DNA of 64,000 nt from an uncultured Azohydromonas sp. Its GTDB lineage: Bacteria > Pseudomonadota > Gammaproteobacteria > Burkholderiales > Burkholderiaceae_C. The DNA lies in the NCBI RefSeq assembly GCF_937926365.1, contig NZ_CALAOH010000048.1, positions 52,984 to 116,983 on the forward strand, written 5' to 3'. The notes beneath the pieces are model-generated. The model was not told the origin of the DNA. It made no database searches and saw only the letters and a list, made by a program, of their open reading frames with translations. Every line of letters begins with the position of its first letter. Within the stretch, counting starts at the first letter, position 1. The position numbers were made by a program, and so were the translations under genes. Below are positions 28,461-38,978 of the stretch, piece by piece.

Positions 28461-30740
28461 TCAGGGCTTGACCCGCTGCGCGCGCAGCACCGCCGGTGCG
28501 CGCTTGAGCGTGCGCAGCACGTCGGCTAGGTGCAGCCGGTCGCGCACGCTCAGCAGCAGCCGCATCTCCACGCTGTCGCCACCGTGCTCGTCGCCCATGT
28601 CGATGTGGGTGATGTCGGCCTCGGCGGCGCTCACGGCCGAGGCTACGCGTGCCAGCACGCCTTTGCCGTTTTGCACCAGCACCAGCACCGCGGCCTCGAA
28701 GGGACGGGTGATGTCCTCAGCCCACTCCACCGGAAGCCAGTGCTCGGCGTCGCGCTCGTGCAGTCGCCGCGCCACGGCGCACTCTGCGGTGTGCACTGTC
28801 AGGCCTTCACCACGGCCCAGGTAGCCGACGATGGAGTCGCCGGGGATGGGACGGCAGCAGCGCGCCAGCTGCACCGAGGTGCCTTCGTTGCCGTCGATGG
28901 TGACGACGCCCTGTGAGGGCGCGCCTTCCTCGCGGGCGGCAAAGCGGCCCATCGTGAGCGTGACGGCGTCGGGGCGCTGGCCCTGCTCGGCCATGAGCTG
29001 CGCCAGCCGCTTGGCGACGATGGTGGCGATCTTCTTGCCCAGGCCGATGTCCGTGAGCAACTCGGCCGGGCCGCGGTTGCCGCTCCAGCGCGTGAGCGTC
29101 TGCCACAGCGCCGTGGCCTGCTCGTCGGGGCTCTCGATCGGCGGCAACGGCAGCCCTTCGGCGCGCAGCGCCTGTGCCAGCAGCTTCTCGCCCAGTGCCC
29201 GCGACTCCTCCTGCTCCATGTTTTTGAGGTAGTGGCGGATCTTGGAGCGTGCGCGCCCCGTGCGCACGAAGTTCAGCCAGGCCGGGTTCGGGCGCGCGCC
29301 CGGCGCGGTGACCACCTCCACCACGTCGCCGCTCTTGAGCTCGGTGCGCAGCGCCACGGGCTCGCCATTGACGGTGGCGGCCACGGTGTGGTCGCCCACG
29401 TTGGTGTGGATGGTGTAGGCAAAGTCCACCGGCGTGGCGCCGCGCGGCAGCGCCAGGATCTTGCTCTTGGGCGTGAAGACGTAAACCGCGTCGGGGAACA
29501 GGTCGATCTTGACGTGCTCCAGGAACTCGCTGGCGTCGCGCGTCTCGTCCTGGATGTCCACCAGCGACTGCAGCCAGCGCGAGCCCAGGCGCTGCGCCTC
29601 GTTGAGCCCATCCTCGTCCTTGACCTTGTACATCCAGTGCGCGGCGATACCGCTCTCGGCCACGGCGTGCATGGGCTCGGTGCGGATCTGGAACTCCACT
29701 GCCGTGCCCAGCGGGTTGACGAGCGTGGTGTGCAGCGACTGGTAGCCGTTGGCCTTGGGGATGGCGATGTAGTCCTTGAAGCGCCCGGGCACCGGCTTGT
29801 AGAGCTGGTGCAGCACGCCCAGCGCGTGGTAGCAATCGTAGAGCTCGGGCACCACGACGCGGAAGCCGAAGATGTCGTTGACCTGCGCGAAGCCCGTGTG
29901 CTTCTCACGCATCTTCATGTAGATGGAGTAGACGGTCTTCTCGCGCCCGGAGATGCTCGCCCGGAGCTTGACGGTGGCGAAGGCCTTCTCCACGTCGCCG
30001 CGGATGCGGTCCACGATGTCGCGCCGGTAGCCCCGCGCGCGCTGCACCGCCTTGGACAACGCCGCGTGGCGCCAAGGATGCAGGTACTGGAAGCTGAGCT
30101 CCTGCAGCTCGCGGTAGCTCTGGTTCAGACCCAGGCGGTGCGCGATGGGCGCGTAGATGTCCAGCGTCTCCCGCGCGATGCGGCCGCGCTTGTGCGGTGC
30201 CATCGCCGCCATGGTGCGCATGTTGTGCAACCGGTCGGCGAGCTTGATGAGGATGACGCGCACGTCGCGCGCCATGGCCAGCAGCATCTTGCGGAAGGAC
30301 TCGGCCTGAGACTCCTCGCGCGTGCTGAAGTGCAGCTTGTCGAGCTTGGTCAGCCCGTCCACCAGGTCCGCCGTGGCGGCGCCGAAGCGCTCGATGAGCT
30401 CGGGCTTGGTAATGCCGCAGTCCTCCATCGCGTCGTGCATGAGTGCGGCCATGATGGCCTGCGCATCGAGCCGCCAGTCGGCGCACAGGCCGGCCACGGC
30501 GATGGGGTGCGTGATGTAAGGCTCGCCGCTGGCACGGAACTGGCCCAGATGCGCTTCGTCGGCGAACTTGTAGGCCTCGCGTACCTTCTTCAGATCGGCC
30601 TTGCTCAGGTAGGCGAGCTTGTCGGTAAGCGCGGCAAAGGATGCGACGTCGGCCGGGCGCGAGGTGCTAGGCGACGGCGCGCGCGAGCCCAGGTGGAGCG
30701 CGGAAGGCAAGAGATCGGCGGCGAAGGAACGGATGCCCAT
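28461..30740 (-). CDS. spoT: bifunctional (p)ppGpp synthetase/hydrolase
   Basis: 759 residues. The HD hydrolase domain is intact (THPIAVAGL, LMHDAMEDCG, LADRLHNMRT); the synthetase domain carries RFKDYIAIPKANGYQSLHTT, whose RxKD signature marks bifunctional SpoT/Rel enzymes rather than RelA. TGS (FTPKSKILALPRGATPVDFAY) and a C-terminal ACT domain follow. It makes and degrades the stringent-response alarmone. Last of the minus-strand group gmk-rpoZ-spoT, a common arrangement. Start taken at the first ATG; about 20 N-terminal residues are not conserved. Confidence 0.96.
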   Translation of the reverse strand: MGIRSFAADLLPSALHLGSRAPSPSTSRPADVASFAALTDKLAYLSKADLKKVREAYKFADEAHLGQFRASGEPYITHPIAVAGLCADWRLDAQAIMAALMHDAMEDCGITKPELIERFGAATADLVDGLTKLDKLHFSTREESQAESFRKMLLAMARDVRVILIKLADRLHNMRTMAAMAPHKRGRIARETLDIYAPIAHRLGLNQSYRELQELSFQYLHPWRHAALSKAVQRARGYRRDIVDRIRGDVEKAFATVKLRASISGREKTVYSIYMKMREKHTGFAQVNDIFGFRVVVPELYDCYHALGVLHQLYKPVPGRFKDYIAIPKANGYQSLHTTLVNPLGTAVEFQIRTEPMHAVAESGIAAHWMYKVKDEDGLNEAQRLGSRWLQSLVDIQDETRDASEFLEHVKIDLFPDAVYVFTPKSKILALPRGATPVDFAYTIHTNVGDHTVAATVNGEPVALRTELKSGDVVEVVTAPGARPNPAWLNFVRTGRARSKIRHYLKNMEQEESRALGEKLLAQALRAEGLPLPPIESPDEQATALWQTLTRWSGNRGPAELLTDIGLGKKIATIVAKRLAQLMAEQGQRPDAVTLTMGRFAAREEGAPSQGVVTIDGNEGTSVQLARCCRPIPGDSIVGYLGRGEGLTVHTAECAVARRLHERDAEHWLPVEWAEDITRPFEAAVLVLVQNGKGVLARVASAVSAAEADITHIDMGDEHGGDSVEMRLLLSVRDRLHLADVLRTLKRAPAVLRAQRVKP

Positions 30741-30793
30741 GGAGCGAATTTAGCGTGTCATCGCCCCCGCATCTGCGGCAGGCCCAAATGAGA

Positions 30794-30814
30794 ACGGGCG
30801 CCCAAGGCGCCCGT
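30794..30814. terminator. GC hairpin between rpoZ and spoT
   Basis: ACGGGCGCC and GGCGCCCGT form a nine-base-pair stem with a three-base loop in the 102-base gap between rpoZ and spoT. No T run on either side, so it is more likely an attenuator or processing site than a full stop. Confidence 0.35.
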
Positions 30815-30842
30815 CACGGGAAGAACCGTCAGCCGATCACGA

Positions 30843-31046
30843 TCAGGTCGGCACCTTGCGCAGCATCTCTAGGCCGACTTCGCCGGCGGCGATCTCGCGC
30901 AGCGCCGTCACGCCGGGCTTGTTCTTGCTCTCGATCTTGGCGGCGTGGCCCTGGCTCAGCATGCGCGCGCGGTACGTGGCCGCCAGCACCAGCTGGAAGC
31001 GGTTGGGGATCTTCTGGAGGCAGTCTTCGACGGTGATGCGGGCCAT
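30843..31046 (-). CDS. rpoZ: RNA polymerase omega subunit
   Basis: 67 residues, [28 protein letters not shown] onward, the normal omega sequence and length. It binds the beta' subunit, aids assembly and forms part of a ppGpp site, which fits its place between gmk and spoT. Gap of 36 bases to gmk. Confidence 0.97.
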   Translation of the reverse strand: MARITVEDCLQKIPNRFQLVLAATYRARMLSQGHAAKIESKNKPGVTALREIAAGEVGLEMLRKVPT

Positions 31047-31082
31047 GCGTGCTAGTCCTTCAGATGGAAGCTTTGGGAGGGT

Positions 31083-31703
31083 TCAGATCAAGTCCAGCGC
31101 GGCGAACACCTGCGACTTGCTGCGCTGCTGTGACGCGTATTTCAGACGCTGGGAGTGGACGACGGTCTTCAGGTCAAAGAGCGCCGTCTCGAAAAGGGCG
31201 TTGATTATAACGTAGTCGAAATGCCGGGCCTGCGCGACCTCGTGCCGGGCGTTGATCATGCGCTGCGCGATCACCTCCGGGTGGTCCTCGCCGCGGCGCT
31301 GCAGGCGCTGGCGCAGCTCTTCCCAGCTCGGCGGCAGGATGAAGATCAGCACCGCATGGCTGAAGATCTGCTTGATCTGCAGCGCGCCCTGGTAGTCGAT
31401 CTCCAGCACCACGTCCTCGCCGGCCTGCAGCCGGCGCTCGATGGCGTTGCGCGAGGTGCCGTAGCGGTTGCCGTGCACCTCGGCCCATTCGAAGAAGTCG
31501 CCGTGCTCGATCATGGCGTCGAACTGGGCGTTGCTGATGAAGTGGTACTCGCGCCCGTCCTGCTCCTGCCCGCGCGGCGCGCGCGTGGTGTGCGAGACCG
31601 ACACCGCCAGGTGCGAGTCCAGCTCCAGCAGCGCCTTGACGAGGCTGGATTTGCCCGCGCCGCTGGGCGCGGCGACGACGAAGAGATTGCCCGGGGTTTC
31701 CAT
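31083..31703 (-). CDS. gmk: guanylate kinase
   Basis: 206 residues; phosphorylates GMP to GDP. P-loop [15 protein letters not shown] at residues 8-22, [24 protein letters not shown]-binding segment, and the lid region with [17 protein letters not shown]. Directly upstream of rpoZ on the minus strand and 41 bases after yicC. Confidence 0.97.
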   Translation of the reverse strand: METPGNLFVVAAPSGAGKSSLVKALLELDSHLAVSVSHTTRAPRGQEQDGREYHFISNAQFDAMIEHGDFFEWAEVHGNRYGTSRNAIERRLQAGEDVVLEIDYQGALQIKQIFSHAVLIFILPPSWEELRQRLQRRGEDHPEVIAQRMINARHEVAQARHFDYVIINALFETALFDLKTVVHSQRLKYASQQRSKSQVFAALDLI

Positions 31704-31744
31704 GCCTGTGCCTTCCTGTGCTGCCGACCGTCTTTGCCTGGTTC

Positions 31745-32653
31745 TTACTCGATGTTCTGGACCTGCTCGCGCATCTGCTCGATGGCTACCTTCATCTCCA
31801 CCGACACCGCCGTGAGTTCCAGCGCCGCGGACTTCGAGCCCAGCGTGTTGGCCTCGCGGTGCAGTTCCTGGATCAGGAAGTCCAGCCGCTTGCCCAGCTC
31901 GCCGCCCTTGCCCAGCAGCCGCTCGATCTCGTCGAGGTGCGCCTTCAGCCGCGAGAGCTCCTCGGCCACGTCGATGCGGATGGCGTAGGCCGCGGCCTCG
32001 GCCAGCGCGCGCTCGGCCTGCGCCTCGGCGCTCACCGACGCCCCGGCGCCCGCCGTCTGCAGCGCCTCGTGCCAGCGCTCCAGGAAGCGCTGCTGCTGCC
32101 GCTGCACTACCTGCGGCACCAGCGGCTCGGCCTGCGCGGCCAGCTCGCGCAGCCGCTGCACCCGCTCCATCAGGATCGCCACCAGCCGCGCGCCCTCGCG
32201 CTCGCGTGCCTCGCGCAGGCCCTCCACCGCGGCGCGCGCGGCTTCGAGCACCACCTCGTCAGGCTGCTCGCTGCCGCCACCGCTGCGGCACCACTGCAGC
32301 ACCTCGTGCACCGACAGCGGCGTCGCCTTGGACAGCCAGCCCTGCACCGTGCTCTCCAGCCGCGACAGCGTGCTCAGCTGCTCGGTCGTGGGCCGCGGCC
32401 AGGCGCCGTCGCCCTCGCGCCCGGTGCTCAGGCGCAGCTCGATCTTGCCGCGCTTGAACACGCCGCTGACCAGCTCGCGCAGCGCCGGCTCCAGCGCGCG
32501 CAGCTCTTCGGGCAGCCTCAGGCTCAAGTCCAGGAAGCGGCCGTTGACCGAGCGCAGCTCCACGCTGGCCGTGCCCGTCACCACGCCCGTTTCCGGATTC
32601 GTGGACCCGCCGGCGCTGGCGCTGGCGTAACCGGTCATGCTGTAAACTGGCAT
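31745..32653 (-). CDS. yicC: YicC family protein (endoribonuclease-like)
   Basis: 302 residues from the ATG at 32653, giving the conserved start [12 protein letters not shown]. The YicC_N domain has [21 protein letters not shown], and the C-terminal DUF1732 has [21 protein letters not shown]. coli YicC has been described as an RNase that affects small RNA stability. It is divergent from the Ser/Thr kinase gene across a 28-base spacer, so the two promoters must overlap. Confidence 0.94.
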   Translation of the reverse strand: MPVYSMTGYASASAGGSTNPETGVVTGTASVELRSVNGRFLDLSLRLPEELRALEPALRELVSGVFKRGKIELRLSTGREGDGAWPRPTTEQLSTLSRLESTVQGWLSKATPLSVHEVLQWCRSGGGSEQPDEVVLEAARAAVEGLREAREREGARLVAILMERVQRLRELAAQAEPLVPQVVQRQQQRFLERWHEALQTAGAGASVSAEAQAERALAEAAAYAIRIDVAEELSRLKAHLDEIERLLGKGGELGKRLDFLIQELHREANTLGSKSAALELTAVSVEMKVAIEQMREQVQNIE

Positions 32654-32681
32654 CGCGTTTATCGCATTGCAAAATTCGATT

Positions 32682-33650
32682 ATGTCAAAGCCCAAGCCGG
32701 CCCCGTTGCCAGCCGGCACCGTGGTGGGCGGCTACCAGATCATCAAGAAGCTGGCAGCCGGGGGCTTCGGGGTGGTGTACCTGGCCGAGGATGCGCAGCG
32801 CCATCTCGTTGCGCTGAAAGAGTATTTGCCCTCCTCGCTGGCCGAACGCGCCCCCGGCGAGCTCGCCCCGCGCGTGCGCCAGGACAAGCAGTCGCTCTAT
32901 CGTCTGGGACTCAAGAGCTTCTTCGAAGAAGGGCGTTCGCTCGCGCAGATCAGCCATCCCAGCGTGGTATCGGTACTCAATTTCTTCCGAGAAAACGAGA
33001 CCGTGTACATGGTGATGAATTACCTGCAGGGCGACACGCTGCAGGACTTCATCGTCACCGCGCGCGACCTCAAGCGCGACAAAGTGTTCCGCGAGTCCAC
33101 CATCCGTAGCCTGTTCGACGAGGTGCTGCGCGGGCTGCGGATCGTGCACCAGCACAAGATGCTGCACCTGGACATCAAGCCCGCGAACATCTTCATCACC
33201 GACGACAACCGCGCCGTGCTGCTGGACTTTGGCGCCGCGCGCGAGGTGCTGTCCAAGGAAGGTGATTTCATCCGCCCGATGTACACCCCTGGCTTCGCCG
33301 CGCCCGAGATGTACCGCCGCGACGGCACGCTGGGCCCCTGGACCGACATCTACGCCATCGGCGCCTGCGTCTACGCCTGCATGCAGGGCTACCCGCCCAA
33401 CGACGCGCCGCAGCGCATCGAGAAAGACCGCCTGGCACTGAGCCTTTCGCGGCTGCGCAACATCTACTCCGACAACCTCATCGAGGTCACGGAGTGGTGC
33501 ATGTCGCTCGATCCGCTGTCGCGTCCGCAGAGCGTGTTCGCGCTGCAAAAGGAGCTCGGCCGCGAAACCGAGCGCCGCTATACCAAGCTGTCCTTCAGCG
33601 AACGGCTGAAGCTGCAGATCGAAAACCTCAAGACCGGAAGCAAGGTGTGA
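32682..33650 (+). CDS. serine/threonine protein kinase
   Basis: 322 residues, a single Hanks-type kinase domain without membrane helix. Glycine loop LAAGGFGVVY, ATP lysine in VALKEY, catalytic loop HLDIKPANIFI and DFGAA with APE in FAAPEMY. The HRD arginine is leucine, so it is a non-RD kinase and may not need activation-loop phosphorylation. The PP2C phosphatase gene follows 43 bases later, making a kinase/phosphatase pair. Targets unknown; no type VI secretion genes are nearby. Confidence 0.92.
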   Translation: MSKPKPAPLPAGTVVGGYQIIKKLAAGGFGVVYLAEDAQRHLVALKEYLPSSLAERAPGELAPRVRQDKQSLYRLGLKSFFEEGRSLAQISHPSVVSVLNFFRENETVYMVMNYLQGDTLQDFIVTARDLKRDKVFRESTIRSLFDEVLRGLRIVHQHKMLHLDIKPANIFITDDNRAVLLDFGAAREVLSKEGDFIRPMYTPGFAAPEMYRRDGTLGPWTDIYAIGACVYACMQGYPPNDAPQRIEKDRLALSLSRLRNIYSDNLIEVTEWCMSLDPLSRPQSVFALQKELGRETERRYTKLSFSERLKLQIENLKTGSKV

Positions 33651-33693
33651 GCGCCGCCGTGCGGCGCGGGGTAGCCACGGTGGTCGTGCAAGC

Positions 33694-34599
33694 ATGAAGT
33701 TCAGCGTCTACCAGCTCAGCCGCAAGGGCGGGCGGCCCCGCAACGAGGACCGCATGGGCTACTGCTACACGCGCGACGCGGGCCTCTTCGCCCTGGCTGA
33801 CGGCATGGGCGGCCATCCCGAGGGCGAGGTCGCGGCGCAGTTGGCGTTGCAAACCCTGGCCGGCATGTTCCAGCGCGACGCCCAGCCGCGGCTGCCCGAT
33901 CCGCAGCGCTTCCTGCAGGAGTCGCTGCTGGCGGCGCACCAGCAACTGTTGCGCTACGCCGGCGAGAACGGCCTGTCCGACACGCCGCGCACCACCATCG
34001 TGGCCTTGGTGCTGCAGGGCCGCCACGCCTACTGGGCGCACTGCGGCGACTCGCGGCTGTACCTGCTGCGCGAGGGATCGCTGCTGGCCCGCACGCGCGA
34101 CCACTCCTACGCCGAGCTCGCGCGCGCGCTCGCGCCGGACGGCGCCGCGCGTCGCAACCGCAACGTGCTCTTCACCTGCCTGGGCAGCCCGGGCAAGCCG
34201 GTGGTGGACGGCGGCGGTCCGCAGCGGCTGCAGCGCGGAGACCGGCTGCTGCTGTGCTCCGACGGCCTGTGGAGCGAAGTGGCCGACGAGCAGATCGTGC
34301 ACGCCCTGGCGTCCACGCAGCCGCTGGCCGAGGCCGTGCCCACGCTGGTGGAGCGCGCGCTGCGGGCGGCAGGTCCGCGCGCCGACAACGTCACCGCGCT
34401 GGCGTTGCAGTGGGATGCGGTCGAGGACCCGCTGCAGGCGGCCATGCCCACCACCAGCGTTGCCTTTTCCACCACCATCCAGCCGCCCGAAGGACTGCCC
34501 GGACTCCACGACGACTTCGACGACGAGGAGATCGAGCGCTCCATCCGCGAGATCAACGAAGCCATCCAGCGCACCGCCCAGCGGCGGCGCGCCAAGTAA
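33694..34599 (+). CDS. PP2C-family protein phosphatase
   Basis: 301 residues. Metal-binding motifs [14 protein letters not shown], the [13 protein letters not shown] segment, DGLWSEV, and DNVTALAL are intact, so it should be an active Mn/Mg-dependent Ser/Thr phosphatase. A C-terminal acidic/Arg-rich helix ([18 protein letters not shown]) lies outside the catalytic fold. It presumably reverses the neighbouring kinase. Confidence 0.93.
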   Translation: MKFSVYQLSRKGGRPRNEDRMGYCYTRDAGLFALADGMGGHPEGEVAAQLALQTLAGMFQRDAQPRLPDPQRFLQESLLAAHQQLLRYAGENGLSDTPRTTIVALVLQGRHAYWAHCGDSRLYLLREGSLLARTRDHSYAELARALAPDGAARRNRNVLFTCLGSPGKPVVDGGGPQRLQRGDRLLLCSDGLWSEVADEQIVHALASTQPLAEAVPTLVERALRAAGPRADNVTALALQWDAVEDPLQAAMPTTSVAFSTTIQPPEGLPGLHDDFDDEEIERSIREINEAIQRTAQRRRAK

Positions 34600-34622
34600 C
34601 CCTCACCACCCCCTGGAGAAGC

Positions 34623-35363
34623 ATGACCGTGTTTGAACGCACGCAAGCCCGTGCCGCGGACGCCCTGCGCCCGGTGCGCATCGTCCGCCGCTACACCCGC
34701 CACGCCGAAGGCTCGGTGCTCGTCGCCTTCGGCGACACCCAGGTGCTGTGCACCGCTTCGGTCGAGGAGCGCGTGCCGCCGCACAAGAAGGGCAGTGGTG
34801 AAGGCTGGGTCACGGCGGAGTACGGCATGCTGCCGCGCGCCACCCACACCCGCGGCGCGCGCGAGGCCGCCAAGGGCAAGCAAAGCGGCCGCACGCAGGA
34901 AATCCAGCGCCTCATCGGCCGCTCGCTGCGCGCGGTGTTCGACCTGGCCGCCCTGGGCGAGCGCAGCATCCTTATCGACTGCGACGTGCTGCAGGCCGAC
35001 GGCGGTACCCGCACCGCGGCCATCACCGGCGCCTGGGTGGCCGCGCACGACGCGGTGAGCTGGCTGCTGGAGCGCGGGCTCATCGAGCGCTCGCCGCTGC
35101 GCGACGCGGTGGCCGCCGTCTCGGTGGGCCTGGTCGAGGGCACGCCGCTGCTGGACCTGGAGTACGTCGAGGACGCCGCCTGCGACACCGACATGAACAT
35201 CGTTATGACCGGCAGCGGCGGCATCGTCGAAGTGCAGGGCACGGCCGAGGGCGCGCCCTTCAGCCGCGAGCAGCTCGACGCGCTGCTGGCGCTGGGCGCC
35301 CAGGGCATCGCCGAGCTGGTCGAGCTGCAGCGCCGCGCGCTGGCGGAAAAGGTGCCGGCATGA
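34623..35363 (+). CDS. rph: ribonuclease PH
   Basis: 246 residues; phosphorolytic 3'-5' exonuclease that trims tRNA precursors. [56 protein letters not shown] and [16 protein letters not shown] are the hallmark motifs. The rdgB start overlaps its stop (ATGA). Confidence 0.97.
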   Translation: MTVFERTQARAADALRPVRIVRRYTRHAEGSVLVAFGDTQVLCTASVEERVPPHKKGSGEGWVTAEYGMLPRATHTRGAREAAKGKQSGRTQEIQRLIGRSLRAVFDLAALGERSILIDCDVLQADGGTRTAAITGAWVAAHDAVSWLLERGLIERSPLRDAVAAVSVGLVEGTPLLDLEYVEDAACDTDMNIVMTGSGGIVEVQGTAEGAPFSREQLDALLALGAQGIAELVELQRRALAEKVPA

Positions 35364-35992
35364 GGCTGGTCCTCGCCTCCAACAACGCCAAGAAGCTCGC
35401 CGAGCTGGGCAGCCTCTTCGGCGACCTGCCGGTGGAGTTGGTGACACAGGGCTCGCTGGGCATCGCCGAGGCCGAGGAGCCGCACATCAGCTTCGTGGAA
35501 AACGCGCTGGCCAAGGCGCGCCACGCCGCGCAGGCCGCGGGCGGGCCGGCCATCGCCGACGACTCCGGCCTGTGCGTGGACGCGCTGGGCGGCGCGCCGG
35601 GCGTGATCTCGGCGCACTATGCGGACGCGCCGCTGCCGCCGGGGCTGCCCCGCGAGGAGCACCGCGCGCGCCAGGACGCCGCCAACAACGCGCTGCTGCT
35701 GCAGCGGCTGCAGGGCCAGGCCGACCGCCGCGCGCGCTTCGTGTGCACGCTGGTGGCGCTGCGCCACGCGCAGGACCCGGAGCCGCTGATCGCCTTCGGA
35801 CGCTGGGAGGGCGAGATCCTGCAACAGCCGGTCGGGGAGGGCGGCTTCGGCTACGACCCGCTGCTGTTCATCCCGGCGCTGGGCTGCGCGGTGGCGCAGC
35901 TCGATGCCAAGGTGAAGAACCAGCACAGCCACCGTGCGCTGGCCGCGCGCCAGATGGCGTCGCTGATGCGGGAGGCTTGGCACCTTGGCTGA
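35360..35992 (+). CDS. rdgB: XTP/dITP diphosphatase (non-canonical purine NTPase)
   Basis: 210 residues of the Ham1/RdgB family, which removes deaminated purine nucleotides. The nucleotide-binding start [43 protein letters not shown] and the SHRA motif are present. Overlaps rph by four bases and the TTG of hemW by eight. Confidence 0.96.
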   Translation: MRLVLASNNAKKLAELGSLFGDLPVELVTQGSLGIAEAEEPHISFVENALAKARHAAQAAGGPAIADDSGLCVDALGGAPGVISAHYADAPLPPGLPREEHRARQDAANNALLLQRLQGQADRRARFVCTLVALRHAQDPEPLIAFGRWEGEILQQPVGEGGFGYDPLLFIPALGCAVAQLDAKVKNQHSHRALAARQMASLMREAWHLG

Positions 35993-37196
35993 TTCCGCCC
36001 CCATCCGGCTGCTGCGCCCCGGCGCCGTGGCGCTGCAGGCGCTGCCGCCGCTGTCGTTGTACGTGCACTTGCCCTGGTGCCTGCGCAAGTGCCCGTACTG
36101 CGACTTCAACTCGCACGAGGTGCGCGGCGGCGCCGGGCTGACGCCGGAACTGCAGCGCGACTACCTCGACGCGCTGGTGGCGGACCTGGAATCCGCGCTG
36201 CCGCAGATCTGGGGCCGGCGCGTGCACAGCATCTTCATCGGCGGCGGCACGCCCAGCCTGTTCGAACCCGAGGCCATCGACCGGCTGCTGGCCGACATCC
36301 GCGCCCGGCTGCCGCTGGAGCCAGGCTGTGAGATCACACTGGAGGCCAACCCCGGCACCTTCGAGAAGGACCGTTTCCGCGGTTACCGGGCTGCCGGCGT
36401 GACGCGGCTGTCGGTGGGCGTGCAGAGTTTCAATGACGCGATGCTGCAGGCCGTTGGGCGGGTGCACGACGCCGAGCAGGCGCGCGCGGCGGTGGCCGAG
36501 GCGGCCTCCGCCTTCGACACCTTCAACATCGACCTGATGTACGCGCTGCCCGGGCAGAGTCTGGAGATGCTGGCGCGCGACCTGGACGAGGCGCTGTCCT
36601 TCGCGCCGCCGCACCTCTCCATCTACCACCTGACGCTGGAGCCCAACACGCGCTTCGCCACGCGGCCGCCCGAAGGGTTGCCCGACGACGATCTGGCTTC
36701 GGACATGCTGGACCTGCTGGCGCAGCGCACGGCCGAGGCCGGGCTGCAGCGCTACGAGGTGTCGGCCTTCGCGCGGCCGGGCCACCGCTGCGTGCACAAC
36801 CTGAACTATTGGGAGTTCGGCGATTACCTGGGCATCGGCGCCGGCGCGCACGGGAAGATCAGCTTCCCCGACCGCATCCTGCGCCAGCAGCGCTGGCGGG
36901 AGCCCGCGACCTACATGGCCAAGGTGCGCGAGGGGCAGGCGGTGTCCAACGAGCAGACCGTCATGCCCAAGGAGCTGCCCTTCGAGTTCGTGCTCAACGC
37001 GCTGCGGCTCAAGGACGGCTTCGAGCTCACGCGCTTCAGTGAGCGCACCGGGCAGCCGCTGCAGGCCATCCAGCGCGCGCTGGCCGAGGCCGAGCGCCGT
37101 GGCCTGCTGGAGCGCGAAGGCGACATCGCGCGGCCGACGGCGCGCGGATTCGACTTCCTGAGCGATTTGCAGGCGCTGTTCCTGCCGCCGGACTGA
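35985..37196 (+). CDS. hemW: heme chaperone HemW (radical SAM, HemN-like)
   Basis: 403 residues. The radical-SAM cluster motif is CLRKCPYCDF (C-x3-C-x2-C), preceded by LYVHLPW; GGGTPSLF and TRLSVGVQSF follow. HemW inserts heme into respiratory enzymes and lacks the extra cysteine of true coproporphyrinogen dehydrogenase HemN. The likely start is TTG at 35985, which overlaps rdgB and has GGGAGG eight or nine bases upstream; GTG at 36027 is an alternative. Confidence 0.93.
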   Translation: MADSAPIRLLRPGAVALQALPPLSLYVHLPWCLRKCPYCDFNSHEVRGGAGLTPELQRDYLDALVADLESALPQIWGRRVHSIFIGGGTPSLFEPEAIDRLLADIRARLPLEPGCEITLEANPGTFEKDRFRGYRAAGVTRLSVGVQSFNDAMLQAVGRVHDAEQARAAVAEAASAFDTFNIDLMYALPGQSLEMLARDLDEALSFAPPHLSIYHLTLEPNTRFATRPPEGLPDDDLASDMLDLLAQRTAEAGLQRYEVSAFARPGHRCVHNLNYWEFGDYLGIGAGAHGKISFPDRILRQQRWREPATYMAKVREGQAVSNEQTVMPKELPFEFVLNALRLKDGFELTRFSERTGQPLQAIQRALAEAERRGLLEREGDIARPTARGFDFLSDLQALFLPPD

Positions 37197-37215
37197 CCGG
37201 CGGCAGGGCCGGGGG

Positions 37216-38316
37216 TCACACCCGGTGCGTCGGCCCGCTGGAGGTGGCGGCGAGCTGTTCCATCAGGCGTGCGCCGATGCGCTGCAGCGGCAGCACCTCG
37301 TGCGCGGCGCCGGCGGCGATGGCTTCGCGCGGCATGCCGAAGACGACGCAGGTGGCCTCGTCCTGGCAGATGTTGTAGGCCCCGGCGTCGCGCATGAGCT
37401 TCATCGCCTTGGCGCCGTCGGCGCCCATGCCGGTGAGCATCACGCCGAAGGCGTTGGGGCCGGCCACGCGCGCGGCCGACTCGAACAGCACCTCCACCGA
37501 GGGCTTGTGGCGGTTCACCGGCTCGCCGTCGCGCACCCGCGCGATGTAGTTGGCGCCGCTGCGCTCCACGCTCAGGTGCAGCCCGCCCGGGGCCAGGTAG
37601 GCGTGGCCGGGCAGCAGCCGCTCGCCGTCGGTGGCCTCGCGCACCGTGAGGCGGCACAGCGAGTTCAGCCGCGCGGCATAGCTGCGCGTGAAGCCCGGGG
37701 GCATGTGCTGCGTGATCAGCACCGCCGGCGAGTCCGGCGGCAGGCTCACCAGCACCTCGCGCGTGGCCTCGGTGCCGCCGGTGGAGGCGCCGATGAAGAT
37801 CAGCTTCTCGGTGGACAGCCGGCCCAGCGGGCGCGCGGCCGGGGCCGGAGCGCGCGGTGCATCCGCAGTGGCGGCCGGCGCCGCGGTGGGCGCGGCCGCC
37901 ACGCGGCGGTGGATGCGCGAGCGCGCGGCGGCGCGGATCTTGTCGCAGATTTCCTCGGCGAGATGGTTCAGCCCCTCGGCCACGCCCAGGCGCGGCTTGC
38001 TCACGAAGTCCACGGCGCCCAGTTCCAGCGCGCGCATCGTCGCCTCGGCGCCGCGCTCGGTCAGGGTGGAAACCATCACCACCGGCGTGGGCCGCAGCTT
38101 CATCAGCCGCGACAGGAATTCGAGCCCGTCCATGCGCGGCATCTCGATGTCCAGGGTCACCACGTCGGGCGAGACCTCGCGGATGAGCTCGCGCGCCGCA
38201 AAGGGATCGGCCGCGGTGCCCACGCACTGCATGTCGGGCTGTCGGTCGATGAAGGTCTTGAGCAGCGAGCGCACCAGCGCCGAGTCGTCCACCACCACCA
38301 CACGAATAGAAGCCAT
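37216..38316 (-). CDS. cheB: chemotaxis protein-glutamate methylesterase CheB
   Basis: 366 residues. The receiver domain has DDSALVR and phospho-acceptor [11 protein letters not shown]; after an Ala/Pro linker of about 30 residues the methylesterase domain has the catalytic serine in GASTGGTEA, the histidine in QHMPPGFT, and aspartate in [10 protein letters not shown]. It removes methyl groups from (and deamidates) chemoreceptors. Last of the cheR-cheD-cheB group. Confidence 0.96.
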   Translation of the reverse strand: MASIRVVVVDDSALVRSLLKTFIDRQPDMQCVGTAADPFAARELIREVSPDVVTLDIEMPRMDGLEFLSRLMKLRPTPVVMVSTLTERGAEATMRALELGAVDFVSKPRLGVAEGLNHLAEEICDKIRAAARSRIHRRVAAAPTAAPAATADAPRAPAPAARPLGRLSTEKLIFIGASTGGTEATREVLVSLPPDSPAVLITQHMPPGFTRSYAARLNSLCRLTVREATDGERLLPGHAYLAPGGLHLSVERSGANYIARVRDGEPVNRHKPSVEVLFESAARVAGPNAFGVMLTGMGADGAKAMKLMRDAGAYNICQDEATCVVFGMPREAIAAGAAHEVLPLQRIGARLMEQLAATSSGPTHRV

Positions 38317-38327
38317 CGCTGTTCCAG

Positions 38328-38978
38328 TCAGAAAAGTTCGATCGAGCCCGTTTCGGTGGGCACGGTCTTGGCCGCCGCGCGCTCCTGCGCCAGCAGCTGT
38401 TCGCCCATGGCCGTGGGTGCCAGGCGCTTGACCTTGGCGCGGCCACTGGCGGGTTCGAAGCAGACCTTGCGCGGGTACACGTCCATCACGTCCTGGCTGA
38501 TGACGGGAATGCGCTCGGTCTTGAGGTAGTCCAGCACGAAGCGCGTGTTGCGCTCGCCCACGTTGAGCGTGCTCATGTTGCCCAGCACCGCGCCGCCGCC
38601 GAAGACCTTGGCCTCCAGCGAGGAGCGCGTGGCGCCGCGCTTCATGAGCTCGTTGATGAGCAACTCCATCGCGTACAGACCGTAGCGCGCGCCGTCACCG
38701 GCGTCGGGCAGCATGAAGTGGTTCATGCCGCCCAGGTGGCGATCGCGGTCCCACAGGCACGCCGCGATGCACGAGCCCAGGGTGGTCATGATCAGGATGT
38801 CCTGGTCGTACACGAAGTACTCGCCGGGCAGCACCTTCACGGCCTCGCGGCGGAAGTGCGCGTCGAAGAAGAAGAACGAGGCTTCGTGCGGCTTGCGCCG
38901 CTCGGCACGCAGCTTCTCCAGCAGCGCCGTGCTCTGCAGCCGCGCGGAGATGGCCTGGAGGGGAGGACGTACCGACAT
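38328..38978 (-). CDS. cheD: chemoreceptor glutamine deamidase CheD
   Basis: 216 residues. The CheD core has [11 protein letters not shown] (catalytic Cys), [10 protein letters not shown] (catalytic His) and KVFGGGAVL. It deamidates receptor glutamines. Its ATG shares one base with the cheR stop, so translation is coupled. Some 40 extra N-terminal residues ([14 protein letters not shown] onward) precede the conserved core; the start was chosen for the overlap with cheR. Confidence 0.93.
   Translation of the reverse strand: MSVRPPLQAISARLQSTALLEKLRAERRKPHEASFFFFDAHFRREAVKVLPGEYFVYDQDILIMTTLGSCIAACLWDRDRHLGGMNHFMLPDAGDGARYGLYAMELLINELMKRGATRSSLEAKVFGGGAVLGNMSTLNVGERNTRFVLDYLKTERIPVISQDVMDVYPRKVCFEPASGRAKVKRLAPTAMGEQLLAQERAAAKTVPTETGSIELF

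Noticed and set aside
32682..34599. Kinase/phosphatase pair as part of a type VI secretion locus
   Set aside because: No Tss/Hcp/VgrG-like gene is present on either side within the window.
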